Source: Antarcticibacterium arcticum | GTDB lineage: Bacteria; Bacteroidota; Bacteroidia; Flavobacteriales; Flavobacteriaceae | Length of the DNA stretch: 64,000 bases | Direction of reading: 5' to 3' | NCBI RefSeq assembly: GCF_007993795.1 | Contig: NZ_CP042476.1 | Location: forward strand, 620,001-684,000 | Part shown: in pieces, positions 37,713-47,496 of the stretch | How the letters are laid out: every line of letters begins with the position of its first letter | Numbering within the stretch: the first letter of the stretch is position 1 | Notes under the pieces: generated by a model | What the model saw: the letters and a program-made list of their open reading frames with translations, nothing else | The model's database searches: none | Told to the model about the DNA's origin: nothing | Program-made: the position numbers and the translations under genes

Positions 37713-38287
37713 TCTCCTATTTCAATAAATCCATAATCGTCTGCCTGTTCAAAACCTATTGTTTTAAGATGTTCTTCAACCAGTTTCAACTTTTTGAGTT
37801 CAAGGGCTGTGTGATCTCTTTCCTGCATTTTTTTGGTAAGTTTAATTGCTCCGCCAGAGATCACGTATAAATTTGGGGCTATGCGTATAGCATACAACCT
37901 AAGCCAGGAACTTTTTTCGGAACCGTAAGCTTTGCTTTCCTGATGTAATATGCGACTGTCATTTTTATGTAGCGGATGGAAAATATAATCGTGTAGGGTT
38001 TCTTCATCCTTGCCTTTGCCGGTTTCAGCAATTTGTTTGATATCGTATTCAAAGTCTTCTGCCTCATCAAGAGTTTGTAAAACGGCCTGTTCCACTGTTA
38101 TTAAACCTTTTATTTTCCTGTAATATTCGCTTTGAAGATCTGCTCTATGAGTTTCAAAAAAATCTTCCAGGTATTCAAGATCGCTCCATTGCTTGAAAAC
38201 CCTGGCGAATTCGTGCTCATTGCCATCGTTGTATTGAACGCTTAAAAGTGCGTTCTCTACTACCGCAAAGATACCAACAATTTTCAT
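37709..38287 (-). CDS. Putative toxin of a toxin-antitoxin-chaperone module
   Basis: 192 residues. The C-terminal 70 residues carry SSWLRLYAIRIAPNLYVISGGAIKLTKKMQERDHT..EL, a strand-strand-helix pattern reminiscent of RelE/HigB-fold toxins ('RLYAIRL..N.YVITGGAIKLT'). The N-terminal half is acidic and helical. It precedes the HTH gene with an ATGA overlap, the order expected for toxin first, then antitoxin. Catalytic residues cannot be named. It lies between the methyltransferase and Res genes. Confidence 0.6.
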   Translation of the reverse strand: MKIVGIFAVVENALLSVQYNDGNEHEFARVFKQWSDLEYLEDFFETHRADLQSEYYRKIKGLITVEQAVLQTLDEAEDFEYDIKQIAETGKGKDEETLHDYIFHPLHKNDSRILHQESKAYGSEKSSWLRLYAIRIAPNLYVISGGAIKLTKKMQERDHTALELKKLKLVEEHLKTIGFEQADDYGFIEIGE

Positions 38288-38327
38288 TAAATCAACCTAT
38301 AGGTTTATTTTTTATTTTTTGCGACTC

Positions 38328-41297
38328 TTAGACATCTTTCAAATCAAACATTTCGGTGAAGAAAACTTCCTCCGTGAGGAGTACTTTCCAATTGTCTTCA
38401 TCTTTCCTGAAGTTTGCAAGATTATTATCTCCATTGACATAGATGGTATCAAACTCCCCATCGAGGATGCTGAAACCTGCCTTATTTACGAAACGCTCCA
38501 AATCGCTATTATCTGTTTCTTCCAGGTTACGCCAAATTACCAATACTTTATCTCCTTTATTGGTTGTTCCTTCTACGGTTTTATAGGCACCTATGCGCTG
38601 AATTCGTTTTACGTGAAGTCCCAGCAGGTAGTTAAAGGTTTCTACCAGGTCAACTGTTGTTGGAATGAGTTCGTTGTTCTCAGTTACTTTTAATTGGTAA
38701 TTAAAAGGATTCTTGAAGGCCTCAAGGTTGAATAAATGCCCTCGACTCTCCACATCGAGCATATACTTTAAAAGGTATTCTTCCTCTACACCTTCATTTC
38801 CGCTTAAAAGATCTCTTTGCATCTTATCCTTTTGAAGTACCAGGTTATTTAAAGCATCCTCATAACTTTCCAGAGACATATATTTAAACATCTGGCTGAT
38901 ACCTTTCTTGTCCTGTGGTTTTCCATTCTTCCAATTATCGCTGTAAATTACCTTTTGGATCCTTGGTTTAGTGACAGAATTGAAATATTCACCCATTTCA
39001 ATAAGAATGAATTTTCTATTCCCTGAATCTTCTCTGTTTAGGGCTATAACGGCGTGGCCAGTTGTTCCGGAACCGCTGAAATAATCCATAATGTATGGAT
39101 TAGAAGATCCAAATTCAATGGCTCGAATTGAGTCCATTACAGTGTAAAGTGACTTAGGAAAGGAAAATTTATCTTTTCCAATTATATTGTTCAGAATTTG
39201 TGTGCCTTGGTTGTTAGCAAAATATTTGCTATCCGTCCAAACGGTTTTAAAATTAAAGTGAATCTTCGTTCGTTTAATATCATAAATTTCTCGTTTCTGA
39301 AGATAAGAAACACTTAATTCATCTTTAATCCTTTCTACCGTTTGACGAGCGAACCTCCATTTTCTTTCTACTCCTTGTGGGTCTATGGGATATATTTCGA
39401 TTATCCCATCTTCTCTTAATATATTAACGCCTTCAGGATGGTAATTATCGGCACATACCTCACCAAAGCCAACTATCTCTTTGTTTTTCACTAATATTGG
39501 ATAAAAACAATTCGCAGCTGCCTCTCTTTTCGAATCTTCCCCAGTCACATCACGTAAATTTCTTGTGTCGGCATTCTTCAAATCTCTTTTTTCGAGACCA
39601 ATCATTCTTCCTCCAGGAGGATATAAAAAGTAGGCAAATTCATTAGTATAAGAAAAATTTTCCCCTTGCTGTCCAGAAGCATTATGAACAATAGTAATAC
39701 AATCTTTTGCGTATCCTGGAAAAATTTGACTTAATAATAATCCCAACTTTTCCTGTTCGTTTTCATCAATAGCAATAGTGAAGATGCCATTTTCTTTTTT
39801 TAACATCCTTTTTGACCGTGAAATTCTATTTTCAATAAAACTAAGCCAACTCGAATGTTTAAAAGTGTTTTTATAAATTATCTCGCTTGATTTTGCATTG
39901 TAAGGAGGATCTACATATATTCCTTTAATTTGATTTCTGTATTTATATTCTATAAGCCCTAAAGCCTGAAAATTTTCAGAATTGATTAATAAGCCGTTAG
40001 CTTCTTCATCGAGATCATCAAAATCTGCAAGTAATTTATCTTTAAAAACAGGAGAAAAGAATTTAGTATCTAACACGAGGAAAGGTTCACTTTTCAGTCC
40101 ATTCAGATCTTTAACTTTTATATCAAATATTCTTTCCCATTCTTTAAGCTGGTCTTCATTCTTTAAGATCTCTGGGTAGTATTCTTCCGGAACGCGATCC
40201 AGGGTGATACAGTAATTACTGCTCACAACGAATTTCTTTTTAAGCCAAAGCTTCTTTTGGAAATTCTCCAGTTGTTCTAAAAAGGTAATGATCTTACCGG
40301 CCACCTGTTTCAGTGCTTTTATTTTGGAGATCTGGGTTCCAAAGGCAACTTCATCCTCGGTATTAATATCGTCTATGAACAGTACTTCATTTTTGATATA
40401 AAAGTCCAGCTCCCTTCGTAAAAAGCCTCCCAGGTCTTTATGAATAAAATAATCAAAGCTGTTGCGGGCAGTATAGTCATTGATATGCTTCTCCAGTAGG
40501 ATTCTCTTTTTATTCTTTTCTGTAGGTTTTAAAGTGAAAACCTCGTGAAAAGCCTGAGGCACTTTTCCAGATAGCTCTTTTATAGCTTTTTCTATTAGTG
40601 CATCCTGCTTTACCGCTTTTTTTTGTGGTTCATAAGTAAAATTGATCACCAGCGTATTTCCCTTTACAGTTACAGGATCTTCCGTATATAAGGCAAACCT
40701 ACGTTCTTTATCTTTTGAAGCTTTGTTATTGTTCTGCTCTGTACTGGCTTCCTTTAGTTCAAATTTCACGGTTTTATCTCCCGGAAGTTTGAAAGCGTAA
40801 TTTTTTAGATATTCGGAAGTTTTAATGTAGTATTGGTCGTGATTTGCCCAATGTAACTTTACTTCTTCTCCTTCATAAGGAATGGCATACACATCTTTTT
40901 TGTATCTGCGTAGCGAAATAAAATCCCCTTCCTTGTAATAGCGTTTAAAAAAAGAAGCCAAGTGCGAAAACACATCCTGCTCCAGGGTATCTATGGAAGT
41001 TCCGTTCTCAATTTTGCTTTTTAATTCTTTTACCTTTGAAGAGGAATAGGGATCTACTCCGGCATCCTTAAGAAGATTAACCGTTTTATCCAGCTCTTTT
41101 TGCAACTCTGCAGTATCTCCTTTATTATATTGTTCCAGGATACTACGAACCTGTAAAGGAAGTTTTTCAGTAAGAAATTTTTCCACATCATTTCTTTTCT
41201 GGTTCATAATGCGGTAAATACCAAAATCCAGTTCGGCTTTATCCAGTTGAAAAACTTCAGTAAGTACCTTTTGTAGTTTATCGTAATTATTGGTCAT
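38328..41297 (-). CDS. Type III-like (beta class) DNA methyltransferase, Mod
   Basis: 989 residues. Catalytic motif DPPYN (from Asp463) precedes the SAM-binding FSGSGTTG (from Phe740), the order of beta-class adenine or cytosine-N4 methyltransferases such as type III Mod. The N-terminal 400 residues, starting 'ELDFGIYRIMN', are long and match the large adenine methylases found in DISARM-like and type III-like loci. It should protect host DNA at the recognition site and give specificity to Res. It starts 6 bp after the SNF2 helicase stop. Confidence 0.88.
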   Translation of the reverse strand: MTNNYDKLQKVLTEVFQLDKAELDFGIYRIMNQKRNDVEKFLTEKLPLQVRSILEQYNKGDTAELQKELDKTVNLLKDAGVDPYSSSKVKELKSKIENGTSIDTLEQDVFSHLASFFKRYYKEGDFISLRRYKKDVYAIPYEGEEVKLHWANHDQYYIKTSEYLKNYAFKLPGDKTVKFELKEASTEQNNNKASKDKERRFALYTEDPVTVKGNTLVINFTYEPQKKAVKQDALIEKAIKELSGKVPQAFHEVFTLKPTEKNKKRILLEKHINDYTARNSFDYFIHKDLGGFLRRELDFYIKNEVLFIDDINTEDEVAFGTQISKIKALKQVAGKIITFLEQLENFQKKLWLKKKFVVSSNYCITLDRVPEEYYPEILKNEDQLKEWERIFDIKVKDLNGLKSEPFLVLDTKFFSPVFKDKLLADFDDLDEEANGLLINSENFQALGLIEYKYRNQIKGIYVDPPYNAKSSEIIYKNTFKHSSWLSFIENRISRSKRMLKKENGIFTIAIDENEQEKLGLLLSQIFPGYAKDCITIVHNASGQQGENFSYTNEFAYFLYPPGGRMIGLEKRDLKNADTRNLRDVTGEDSKREAAANCFYPILVKNKEIVGFGEVCADNYHPEGVNILREDGIIEIYPIDPQGVERKWRFARQTVERIKDELSVSYLQKREIYDIKRTKIHFNFKTVWTDSKYFANNQGTQILNNIIGKDKFSFPKSLYTVMDSIRAIEFGSSNPYIMDYFSGSGTTGHAVIALNREDSGNRKFILIEMGEYFNSVTKPRIQKVIYSDNWKNGKPQDKKGISQMFKYMSLESYEDALNNLVLQKDKMQRDLLSGNEGVEEEYLLKYMLDVESRGHLFNLEAFKNPFNYQLKVTENNELIPTTVDLVETFNYLLGLHVKRIQRIGAYKTVEGTTNKGDKVLVIWRNLEETDNSDLERFVNKAGFSILDGEFDTIYVNGDNNLANFRKDEDNWKVLLTEEVFFTEMFDLKDV

Positions 41298-41303
41298 AAT
41301 CTT

Positions 41304-44183
41304 TTATATAATTTCCCAGGCTATGGTAAATAGCTCCTGTTCTTTCATTGTTCTGTTTAATTTATTCTCTGCTTCATCTATCATTTGATCCCGTTCTTCC
41401 AGGATACGGTCTTCAACTTTAAATATCTCCCGGCGCAACTTTGCCTTTTTGCGGTCAAGTTTCCTTATTTTTTTCTGAATCTCCAGAAGGTCATCTGCGC
41501 TAATATTCTCGGTACGCGTTTGTCTCTCAAGTTCCTTAATTTTATTCTTTACATCTTTAAGATCAAGCTCAGTTGAAGTTATTCTGTCTTCAGCCCATTT
41601 CTCAAACTTTCTTATTTCAGTCTGTAATAATTGGGCATCACTGTTCTTTATGTGATCAAGATGTTTTTGTTTCTGTACCTGATAGTTTTTTTCCAATTTA
41701 TTATAGTCAGCTTGAAACCCTGAAGTCTTAAAAGAGCTCGATAGGGTTAGAAGAAACTGGCAAAGTTCATCTTTTAGTACTTCCCCATTTTCTGTTATTC
41801 CAGAAAAGACGATTAGGTCTAGATTCTCGGCAGGGGAATTGAGCTTCATATTCGTAACCCTAAGTAATCCTCTCTTTGATTTTAGGTCTTCAAGTTCCTT
41901 GTATGTCAATGGATTTGAGGAATAATCAAAGGAAATTTTTCCCACTGGTGTTTCTAGCCTTTTACTGCTTTCTATTATTTTTTCTGCAAGGGTGTGGCCC
42001 AGGCGATAGTGCCAGGCTTCTTCCCGCTTTTTATCAAGTGAGTATAAACCTTTGGGTGCAATGTTTCCTGATTGTCCATTCAGGACAAAACTATGGTCCC
42101 GGTCATTAAATTCGGCTTTTCCCTGCAAGGAATATTTGGTGATCTTCCACAGCCAGTCCTCATATTTTGAGATATATTTTTTGGTGTTTTCCAGAGTAGT
42201 TTTTAGTCGCTGTACTACCTGAGCATCAAAATTCTTAAAAAGATGCTCCTGGGTGGTTTTCATTCGTTCATCAATCTGCTCCCGCATTTCCTCCTGCAGT
42301 TCATCAAAAGCGCGATCTATTTCCTCTTTCGTGCGGCATTGCTTATAGATCTGGATAAGCCGTTTTTCAAAATCTACACCGCTTTCTATAGAACCCAATA
42401 CTTCATCTGAGGCGCCAAAAACCCCGTCAAACAAGCTGAACTTTTCTTCCAGAAGCTGAAAGACCCGCATATCAGTCTCATTGCTGGTATTAAGAAAATT
42501 GATAACAACTACATCATATTCCTGCCCATAACGGTGACATCTACCTATGCGCTGTTCGATCCGTTGCGGATTCCAGGGCAGGTCATAATTTACTACCATA
42601 GAACAAAATTGCAGGTTTATACCTTCAGCAGCAGCCTCTGTAGCTATCATTAACTGGTAATCTTCGGTTTTAAAAGTATCTACAATAGCAGAACGTATAT
42701 CAACATCACGGCTACCCGTTACCCTGTGTGCATTCTTTTTATTTCCTACCCAATTATGGTAAACTTTTTTTGATATATCTTCATTGTTAGTACCGTTAAA
42801 GAGCAGGATCTTATCCTTATACACTGAATCCTGAAGCATATTATACAGGTACTGCTGGGTACGAGTAGATTCGGTAAAAATGATCGCCTTTTGATTAGCA
42901 CCAAGTTCCTGGAGCTTTTCAAAACCTTTTCGTAGGGCTATCATCAACTTATCTCCCTTAGCGTTATGCTGTATGCTATTTGCAAGGTCTAAGAATCCTT
43001 CGAGATCTGCTATTTCACGCTTAATATTTTCAATGTCGGCTGCGGTGAGATTTTCCTTATCAAAGGTTGCCTCTATTTCCTCAATATTTTGGTCCCATTC
43101 CTCAACATCTTCATCGAAACCTTCATACTGCTCCTCCATTTCCCTTCTGAAGTCTTCCAGATCTTCATTATAGTCATTAATGAGCTTCTTGAGACGGCGA
43201 ATTAAACTACTTAAGGTACCAGAAATTGCAAAAGATGAAGAGGCCAATAATTTTCTAAGCACTGATGTCATTAAATGCTTCTGGGCTAACGGCAGGGCAT
43301 AATTGGTTTCTCGCTGTAAATAGTCTGTTACCTTTTCATAAAGTTCCTGCTCTTTGGGAGAAGGTTCAAAGGTTTGAGTGAGCGGAATGCGATTTTTGTA
43401 ATTAATATATTCAGTAACCTGCCGGCGAAGAGTACGGTGGCACAAAGGCTGTATCCTCTCCTTTAACTCGTCAAGATCAATACCCCCTTCCTTACGGATA
43501 AACTGTTTTTTGAAACTCTTTAAATCTCCAAAGGTGTTGGGATCAATAAAACTTACAAGTCCATATAACTCCTCTATTTTATTCTGGAGGGGAGTTGCCG
43601 TCAGTAATACCTTTTTATAAGGAGAAATAGCCTGTTGGATCTCTGCAGCAATTTTGTTGCCGGTGCGGTAAACATTGCGCAGAAAATGCGCTTCATCTAT
43701 AACGATCAGGTCCCAGGAAACCAGCTGAAGATATTCTGCTTTGTTTCGTGCAAAATGATAGGAACAAATCTGAATCTTGTCCTTGTTCTCAAAAGGATTT
43801 TTGTTTCCCTTTTTTAGTCTTTTGTTGAAGATTTTGGTTTCCATTACTTCTGAAGGCAGATAAAATTTATCCATCAATTCATTCATCCACTGTTTTCGAA
43901 GACTGGAAGGCGAGATGATAAGGATTCGCCGGGAACCCTCAGCCCATTTCTGAGCAAGTAAGATCCCAGCTTCGATGGTCTTTCCAAGTCCAACTTCATC
44001 AGCAAGTATGGCACCCTGCGATAGCGGAGATTTAAAAGCAAAAAGCGCAGCCTGGATCTGGTGTGGGTTCAGGTCTACCTTAGCATCCATTAAAGTAGCG
44101 CCAAATTTCTCAGTGCTGTTGGATTTAACCTTTTTACTTAATTCATAAGCAAAATATTTCGCCTGGTGAGCGGTTAGGTTCAT
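41304..44183 (-). CDS. SNF2-family helicase (RapA/DrmD-like)
   Basis: 959 residues. SNF2 motifs: ADEVGLGKTIEAG (61-73), SPSSLRKQW, DEAH (163-166), TATPLQN, and the C-terminal helicase half with EAAAEGINLQFCSMVVNYDLPWNPQRIEQRIGR. The C-terminal 200 residues are a long coiled coil. DNA translocases of this type pair with adenine methylases in class 1 DISARM (drmD with drmMI) and related systems. It is the first gene of the nine-gene operon and is divergent from rnlA. Confidence 0.88.
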   Translation of the reverse strand: MNLTAHQAKYFAYELSKKVKSNSTEKFGATLMDAKVDLNPHQIQAALFAFKSPLSQGAILADEVGLGKTIEAGILLAQKWAEGSRRILIISPSSLRKQWMNELMDKFYLPSEVMETKIFNKRLKKGNKNPFENKDKIQICSYHFARNKAEYLQLVSWDLIVIDEAHFLRNVYRTGNKIAAEIQQAISPYKKVLLTATPLQNKIEELYGLVSFIDPNTFGDLKSFKKQFIRKEGGIDLDELKERIQPLCHRTLRRQVTEYINYKNRIPLTQTFEPSPKEQELYEKVTDYLQRETNYALPLAQKHLMTSVLRKLLASSSFAISGTLSSLIRRLKKLINDYNEDLEDFRREMEEQYEGFDEDVEEWDQNIEEIEATFDKENLTAADIENIKREIADLEGFLDLANSIQHNAKGDKLMIALRKGFEKLQELGANQKAIIFTESTRTQQYLYNMLQDSVYKDKILLFNGTNNEDISKKVYHNWVGNKKNAHRVTGSRDVDIRSAIVDTFKTEDYQLMIATEAAAEGINLQFCSMVVNYDLPWNPQRIEQRIGRCHRYGQEYDVVVINFLNTSNETDMRVFQLLEEKFSLFDGVFGASDEVLGSIESGVDFEKRLIQIYKQCRTKEEIDRAFDELQEEMREQIDERMKTTQEHLFKNFDAQVVQRLKTTLENTKKYISKYEDWLWKITKYSLQGKAEFNDRDHSFVLNGQSGNIAPKGLYSLDKKREEAWHYRLGHTLAEKIIESSKRLETPVGKISFDYSSNPLTYKELEDLKSKRGLLRVTNMKLNSPAENLDLIVFSGITENGEVLKDELCQFLLTLSSSFKTSGFQADYNKLEKNYQVQKQKHLDHIKNSDAQLLQTEIRKFEKWAEDRITSTELDLKDVKNKIKELERQTRTENISADDLLEIQKKIRKLDRKKAKLRREIFKVEDRILEERDQMIDEAENKLNRTMKEQELFTIAWEII

Positions 44184-44378
44184 AGTTTAAATACTGAAGG
44201 TAAAAAAGTAGGATAGGGTAGGGCACCTAAACTCGCGACAATTTAAGAAAAAGAAGTCAAAGGTTAAAGAAGTGTGAAAGAAATAAGCACAAAAATTGCT
44301 CTTACTAGGCACCGACATTAATTTACAGGAGGGGAGGATATTACATATTTTTTGTATTTTCGTCCCTTAAATTTTTTT
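44184..44378. promoter_or_regulatory. Divergent promoter region (SNF2 operon / rnlAB)
   Basis: About 195 A+T-rich bases between divergent operons, without an ORF. TATTTTTTG at 44346-44354 resembles the -7 element for rnlA. Confidence 0.35.
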
Positions 44379-45422
44379 ATGTCTTACAAAAAATTAAATC
44401 TCAATAGATCAATTATTAAAACCACTATTGAAACTACTGTTGGCACTTCTGTGGAAATTGAGACTTCAAAAAAAGCTGAAGGTTTTCATATATATAAATT
44501 TACCAAAACTGGATTTAATCCAGCTAGTTTAAATATTTATTATAATAATGACGGTACAACTACCTTGCAGCCTAACACTGGTAAAAACCAAGAATGGTCA
44601 AAAGACATAGCCGGTGCTATTTCAGAGAATTGTAGTGTTAAAGAATTTAATGCCAACAGCTTTTACTTAAAAGCAATAAGAATTGAAGACTTCAATGTAG
44701 TTTTAGATTTTCTTACCCATGATTGCAATGCTGAAGTCCTTTCAGATACGAAGAATACTAATGGGCGTCATATTAAATTAAAGGGTGCACAGGGAGATAA
44801 AATGGTCTTGAATCATTTTAATAATGGTTCATTTCAAGCTCAAGGTAAGCCGAGGATGCTCTTTCACGATACAATTATGATTCTTTCTGAATTACTTCCT
44901 TTTAAGGATATTATAAACACGCAGTTGGAATATTATGAAACCAATTTATCATCAGATGATATTATTGGAGAATTAGAAAATAGGTTACCTGTTGCAGGTA
45001 AATATATTGATGACAAGATAAAAAGTGTTATAAGTCCCTCCTTGGCTCTTAGGAAGACTGATCTGGCCTTAAAAGATTATTCTGTCTTTGCTTTTCCTAT
45101 TTTAAGAGGCATTGAAGGAGTAATGAAACAGTTGTTTGCATCAAAGGGAAAATTAGTTACTAAAGATGGGTTTGGAGAGTTATTTGAAAATAATGGAATT
45201 AGTGTTACATTTAGTCAAGTAACTAAAAGTGATATTAAAAGTAAGAATTATGAAAAAGCTCTTTGTGACTTATACAGTTTTTATTCGTCTCATAGACATT
45301 CCTTATTCCACATGGATGGAACCGTAAGTACATCAAGAATTATAGACAGGCCAGACGCAGAACATATTATTAATTTAGGCATAAATGTGTTAGAAAGTAG
45401 TTATATTACTTTATACAGCTAA
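44379..45422 (+). CDS. rnlA: RnlA/LsoA-family RNase toxin
   Basis: The ATG at 44379 gives 347 residues; the longer reading starts at a TTG and adds nine residues. The sequence follows the RnlA pattern: an N-terminal TBP-like domain, a repeat domain with 'RHIKLKGAQGDKMVLNHFNNGSFQAQGKPRML', and a C-terminal HEPN domain with SSHRHSLFHMDG, i.e. Rx4H at Arg306 and His311. RnlA degrades mRNA after phage T4-type infection shuts off the host and the antitoxin is lost. The adjacent gene encodes the matching antitoxin. Confidence 0.92.
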   Translation: MSYKKLNLNRSIIKTTIETTVGTSVEIETSKKAEGFHIYKFTKTGFNPASLNIYYNNDGTTTLQPNTGKNQEWSKDIAGAISENCSVKEFNANSFYLKAIRIEDFNVVLDFLTHDCNAEVLSDTKNTNGRHIKLKGAQGDKMVLNHFNNGSFQAQGKPRMLFHDTIMILSELLPFKDIINTQLEYYETNLSSDDIIGELENRLPVAGKYIDDKIKSVISPSLALRKTDLALKDYSVFAFPILRGIEGVMKQLFASKGKLVTKDGFGELFENNGISVTFSQVTKSDIKSKNYEKALCDLYSFYSSHRHSLFHMDGTVSTSRIIDRPDAEHIINLGINVLESSYITLYS

Positions 45423-45426
45423 AGAA

Positions 45427-45834
45427 ATGACAGCACAATCGACATATAAGTTAAAGAGACTATCTCGAGGGGATTTTCCTTTCGTAGTTCTCACTTTGGA
45501 CACCATGAGGATTGATGAATATTTGGCGGATTTGGAGAAAGTTCTTAAAAATAAAAAAGCAAAAGGTGTAATTGTATTTGATCTTTTATTAATGAATGGA
45601 TTAAATGATCGCTTCTACAGTGCAGACTTCAACGGTAAATCATTTAATTTAAATTCTTTTAAACCAGTTGAAAATAGAGGTGAGCAATTCCAAGAAGAAT
45701 CAAATAGATTTTTCGCTAAACATTTCGATCTAATTTTCAATAGTAATATGCCAAAGACTAAAAAATTTCTTATTCGAAATGAATTAGAAAAGTTTTTAGC
45801 TTTTAAAAAATTACCTGTTATACATAATTTATAA
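45427..45834 (+). CDS. rnlB: RnlB-like antitoxin
   Basis: 135 residues, 4 bp after rnlA, close to the usual RnlB length. The pattern 'YLADLEKVLKNKKAKGVIVFDLLLMNGLNDRFYSADFNGKSF' fits RnlB/LsoB antitoxins. It binds and inhibits the RNase until its synthesis stops. Identity rests on the pairing and the strand/helix pattern. Confidence 0.85.
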   Translation: MTAQSTYKLKRLSRGDFPFVVLTLDTMRIDEYLADLEKVLKNKKAKGVIVFDLLLMNGLNDRFYSADFNGKSFNLNSFKPVENRGEQFQEESNRFFAKHFDLIFNSNMPKTKKFLIRNELEKFLAFKKLPVIHNL

Positions 45835-45899
45835 AAAAATTTTTATCATAACTATTATAGAAATTGACAATACCTGTCGATAAAACTTTATAAGAATGG

Positions 45900-46613
45900 T
45901 TATGAAAAAACTTTAATCATCGAAGGATCGAATTGCCAAGGATCTGAATAAGATTTGAGCTTTTCGTCTGGCAAGTATGAATTGGCTAATTTAAGTCTCT
46001 CATTTTTGATATCTTGAACTACTTTAAATCCTTCTCCAACCACTGTGCGGGCTTCGAATAACTTTTTTTCAAGGCTTCTTAACCTTTAAAGGATCAAGTT
46101 TAGCCTCCTCAACGGCGATTTTTTGGTCAAAAGATCTAAACTCTTTAAAAAATTCTTCACTACTCGTTAGCTGTTCATCAATTCGTTTTAAAAGAATTTG
46201 TTGTAGAGATTTTATTTTTTTTTCTTAAAGTAAAACCAGGACTTTGTACCCGTGCCATGAACTACATTATTCCTGAAGTTCTCCAAAGTAAAATAATATC
46301 CCTTTGCAGGACCAAAGAGTTGAAGTGCTATGTCTATAACTGTCTCATCCAAATCTATTATTTTATTCCGTTTTGTTTCATTAATGGAATGCGTAAAAAA
46401 AGGTTCGATTAGAAGATTATTTCTCTGACACTCAATTTTAACATCTACCCTAATGGGTCCTCTATTACTATTAAAAGTTACTTCTGACACTGATGAGTCA
46501 ATTTTAATACTCTTGCTTTCCTGTAAAATGAACTTATATTTGTAAGACTTTCGAAATGGTTCAGAAAGATTGTGTTTTTCAAGTTTACCAGTGCTCCGAG
46601 GATAGGCATCCAC
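45900..46613 (-). pseudogene. Decayed gene with CoiA-like segment
   Basis: Reads as one protein only across frameshifts. 46613-46212 contains RVDVKIECQRNNLLIEPFFTHSINETKRNKI, similar to the nuclease-like core of CoiA-family proteins. The frame stops in an A9 run at 46214, but a one-base shift continues through KSLQQILLKRIDEQLTSSEEFF to about 46090, and another shift continues to LKSYSDPWQFDP and the stop at 45900. At least two frameshifts make it non-functional. The start is unclear, since the upstream pseudogene runs into it. Confidence 0.6.
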
Positions 46614-47084
46614 TTTTTAACCCGTTTATGTTTTTCCCTGAATCTTATAGCTATTTCAATACCATATATAACTACATAGGAACGGTTATAAACAAAGGAA
46701 AAAGTGTGTGCTCTGGCCTTTATTGCTTTCACTAAAGTGTCAATGACTCGCAAAGTTCTGGATAATTAATGGTCAAATACTGAGATAGCGATTCCCCCAT
46801 ATTCATAGCGCTTTTTGTAATCCCAGATTCCATTTTTTCTTGGATGATTTACGGTATCCGGCAATTTAGAGGCTTTTACTATGCGATCTAATATTTTTGG
46901 AAGTTTTTTAGGAACCTTCAGGTTCACTTCAGGGTCATTCTCTCTTTTCAGTTTAAGTTTATCCAATTCAGACAGCATACCTAAATCTATGAAACGAAAC
47001 CAAATACTCTTCTGTTATTTCTTTAAAAAGAATTTTCCATACTATGTCATACAATTCTTCCCGGGAGAAAACTATCGATTCCAT
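46614..47084 (-). pseudogene. Remnant of an HTH-like mobile-element protein
   Basis: From an ATG at 47084 the frame reads SREELYDIVW, the opening of a family common on Bacteroidota and proteobacterial islands, then breaks. The family core resumes at 46978 (NLKVPKKLPK), meets an in-frame TAA at 46766, and continues VIDTLVKAIKARAHTF, a typical segment of the same family. It then loses frame near 46620. The lesions are one frameshift, one stop and a truncated end. Confidence 0.65.
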
Positions 47085-47182
47085 TTGATGAAAATTTAAA
47101 TATCAATAAGACTAAATTTAAAACTTCAATTGGAGATTAAAAAAATATATACAGAATGGTTATTACTATGTTAGGCTGATAA

Positions 47183-47485
47183 TTATAAAAACAATATTAT
47201 CATAACCCCTATACAATTCAATGCCAATGAAACAATAAAAACTATCACCGCCCATTTCGGATTGATATTACCGTCCTTCATTAAATTTTCAAAATGATCA
47301 ACAGTTCGTTTTGTAGTGGAATTTTGATTTTCCATGAGTAATTTATGATCTGACATTGCTTTTTTAAATTCACTTATATCAATTGTGATCTTTTTCTTCT
47401 GGATCTCCTCCAGCTTTTTAACTGCCATTTCAAAATTTCTTATTTCTGAAACCAGCAGTTCCGACAGTTCTTCAAGTTTTGCCAT
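47183..47485 (-). CDS. Small membrane protein of the mobilisation cluster (DUF6730-like)
   Basis: 100 residues. A helical, coiled-coil N-terminal part (EELSELLVSEIRNFEMAVKKLEEIQKKKI) is followed by one C-terminal membrane helix (about 77-100). Proteins of this shape follow relaxase genes in Bacteroidota islands. It is 11 bp after the relaxase stop. It may tether the relaxosome to the inner membrane. Confidence 0.6.
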   Translation of the reverse strand: MAKLEELSELLVSEIRNFEMAVKKLEEIQKKKITIDISEFKKAMSDHKLLMENQNSTTKRTVDHFENLMKDGNINPKWAVIVFIVSLALNCIGVMIILFL

Positions 47486-47496
47486 AATAATAAAAT

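Noticed and set aside
31552..44183. Assignment as DISARM or BREX
   Set aside because: No DUF1998, PLD, PglZ or BrxC genes are present; only the SNF2-methylase pair is shared with class 1 DISARM.
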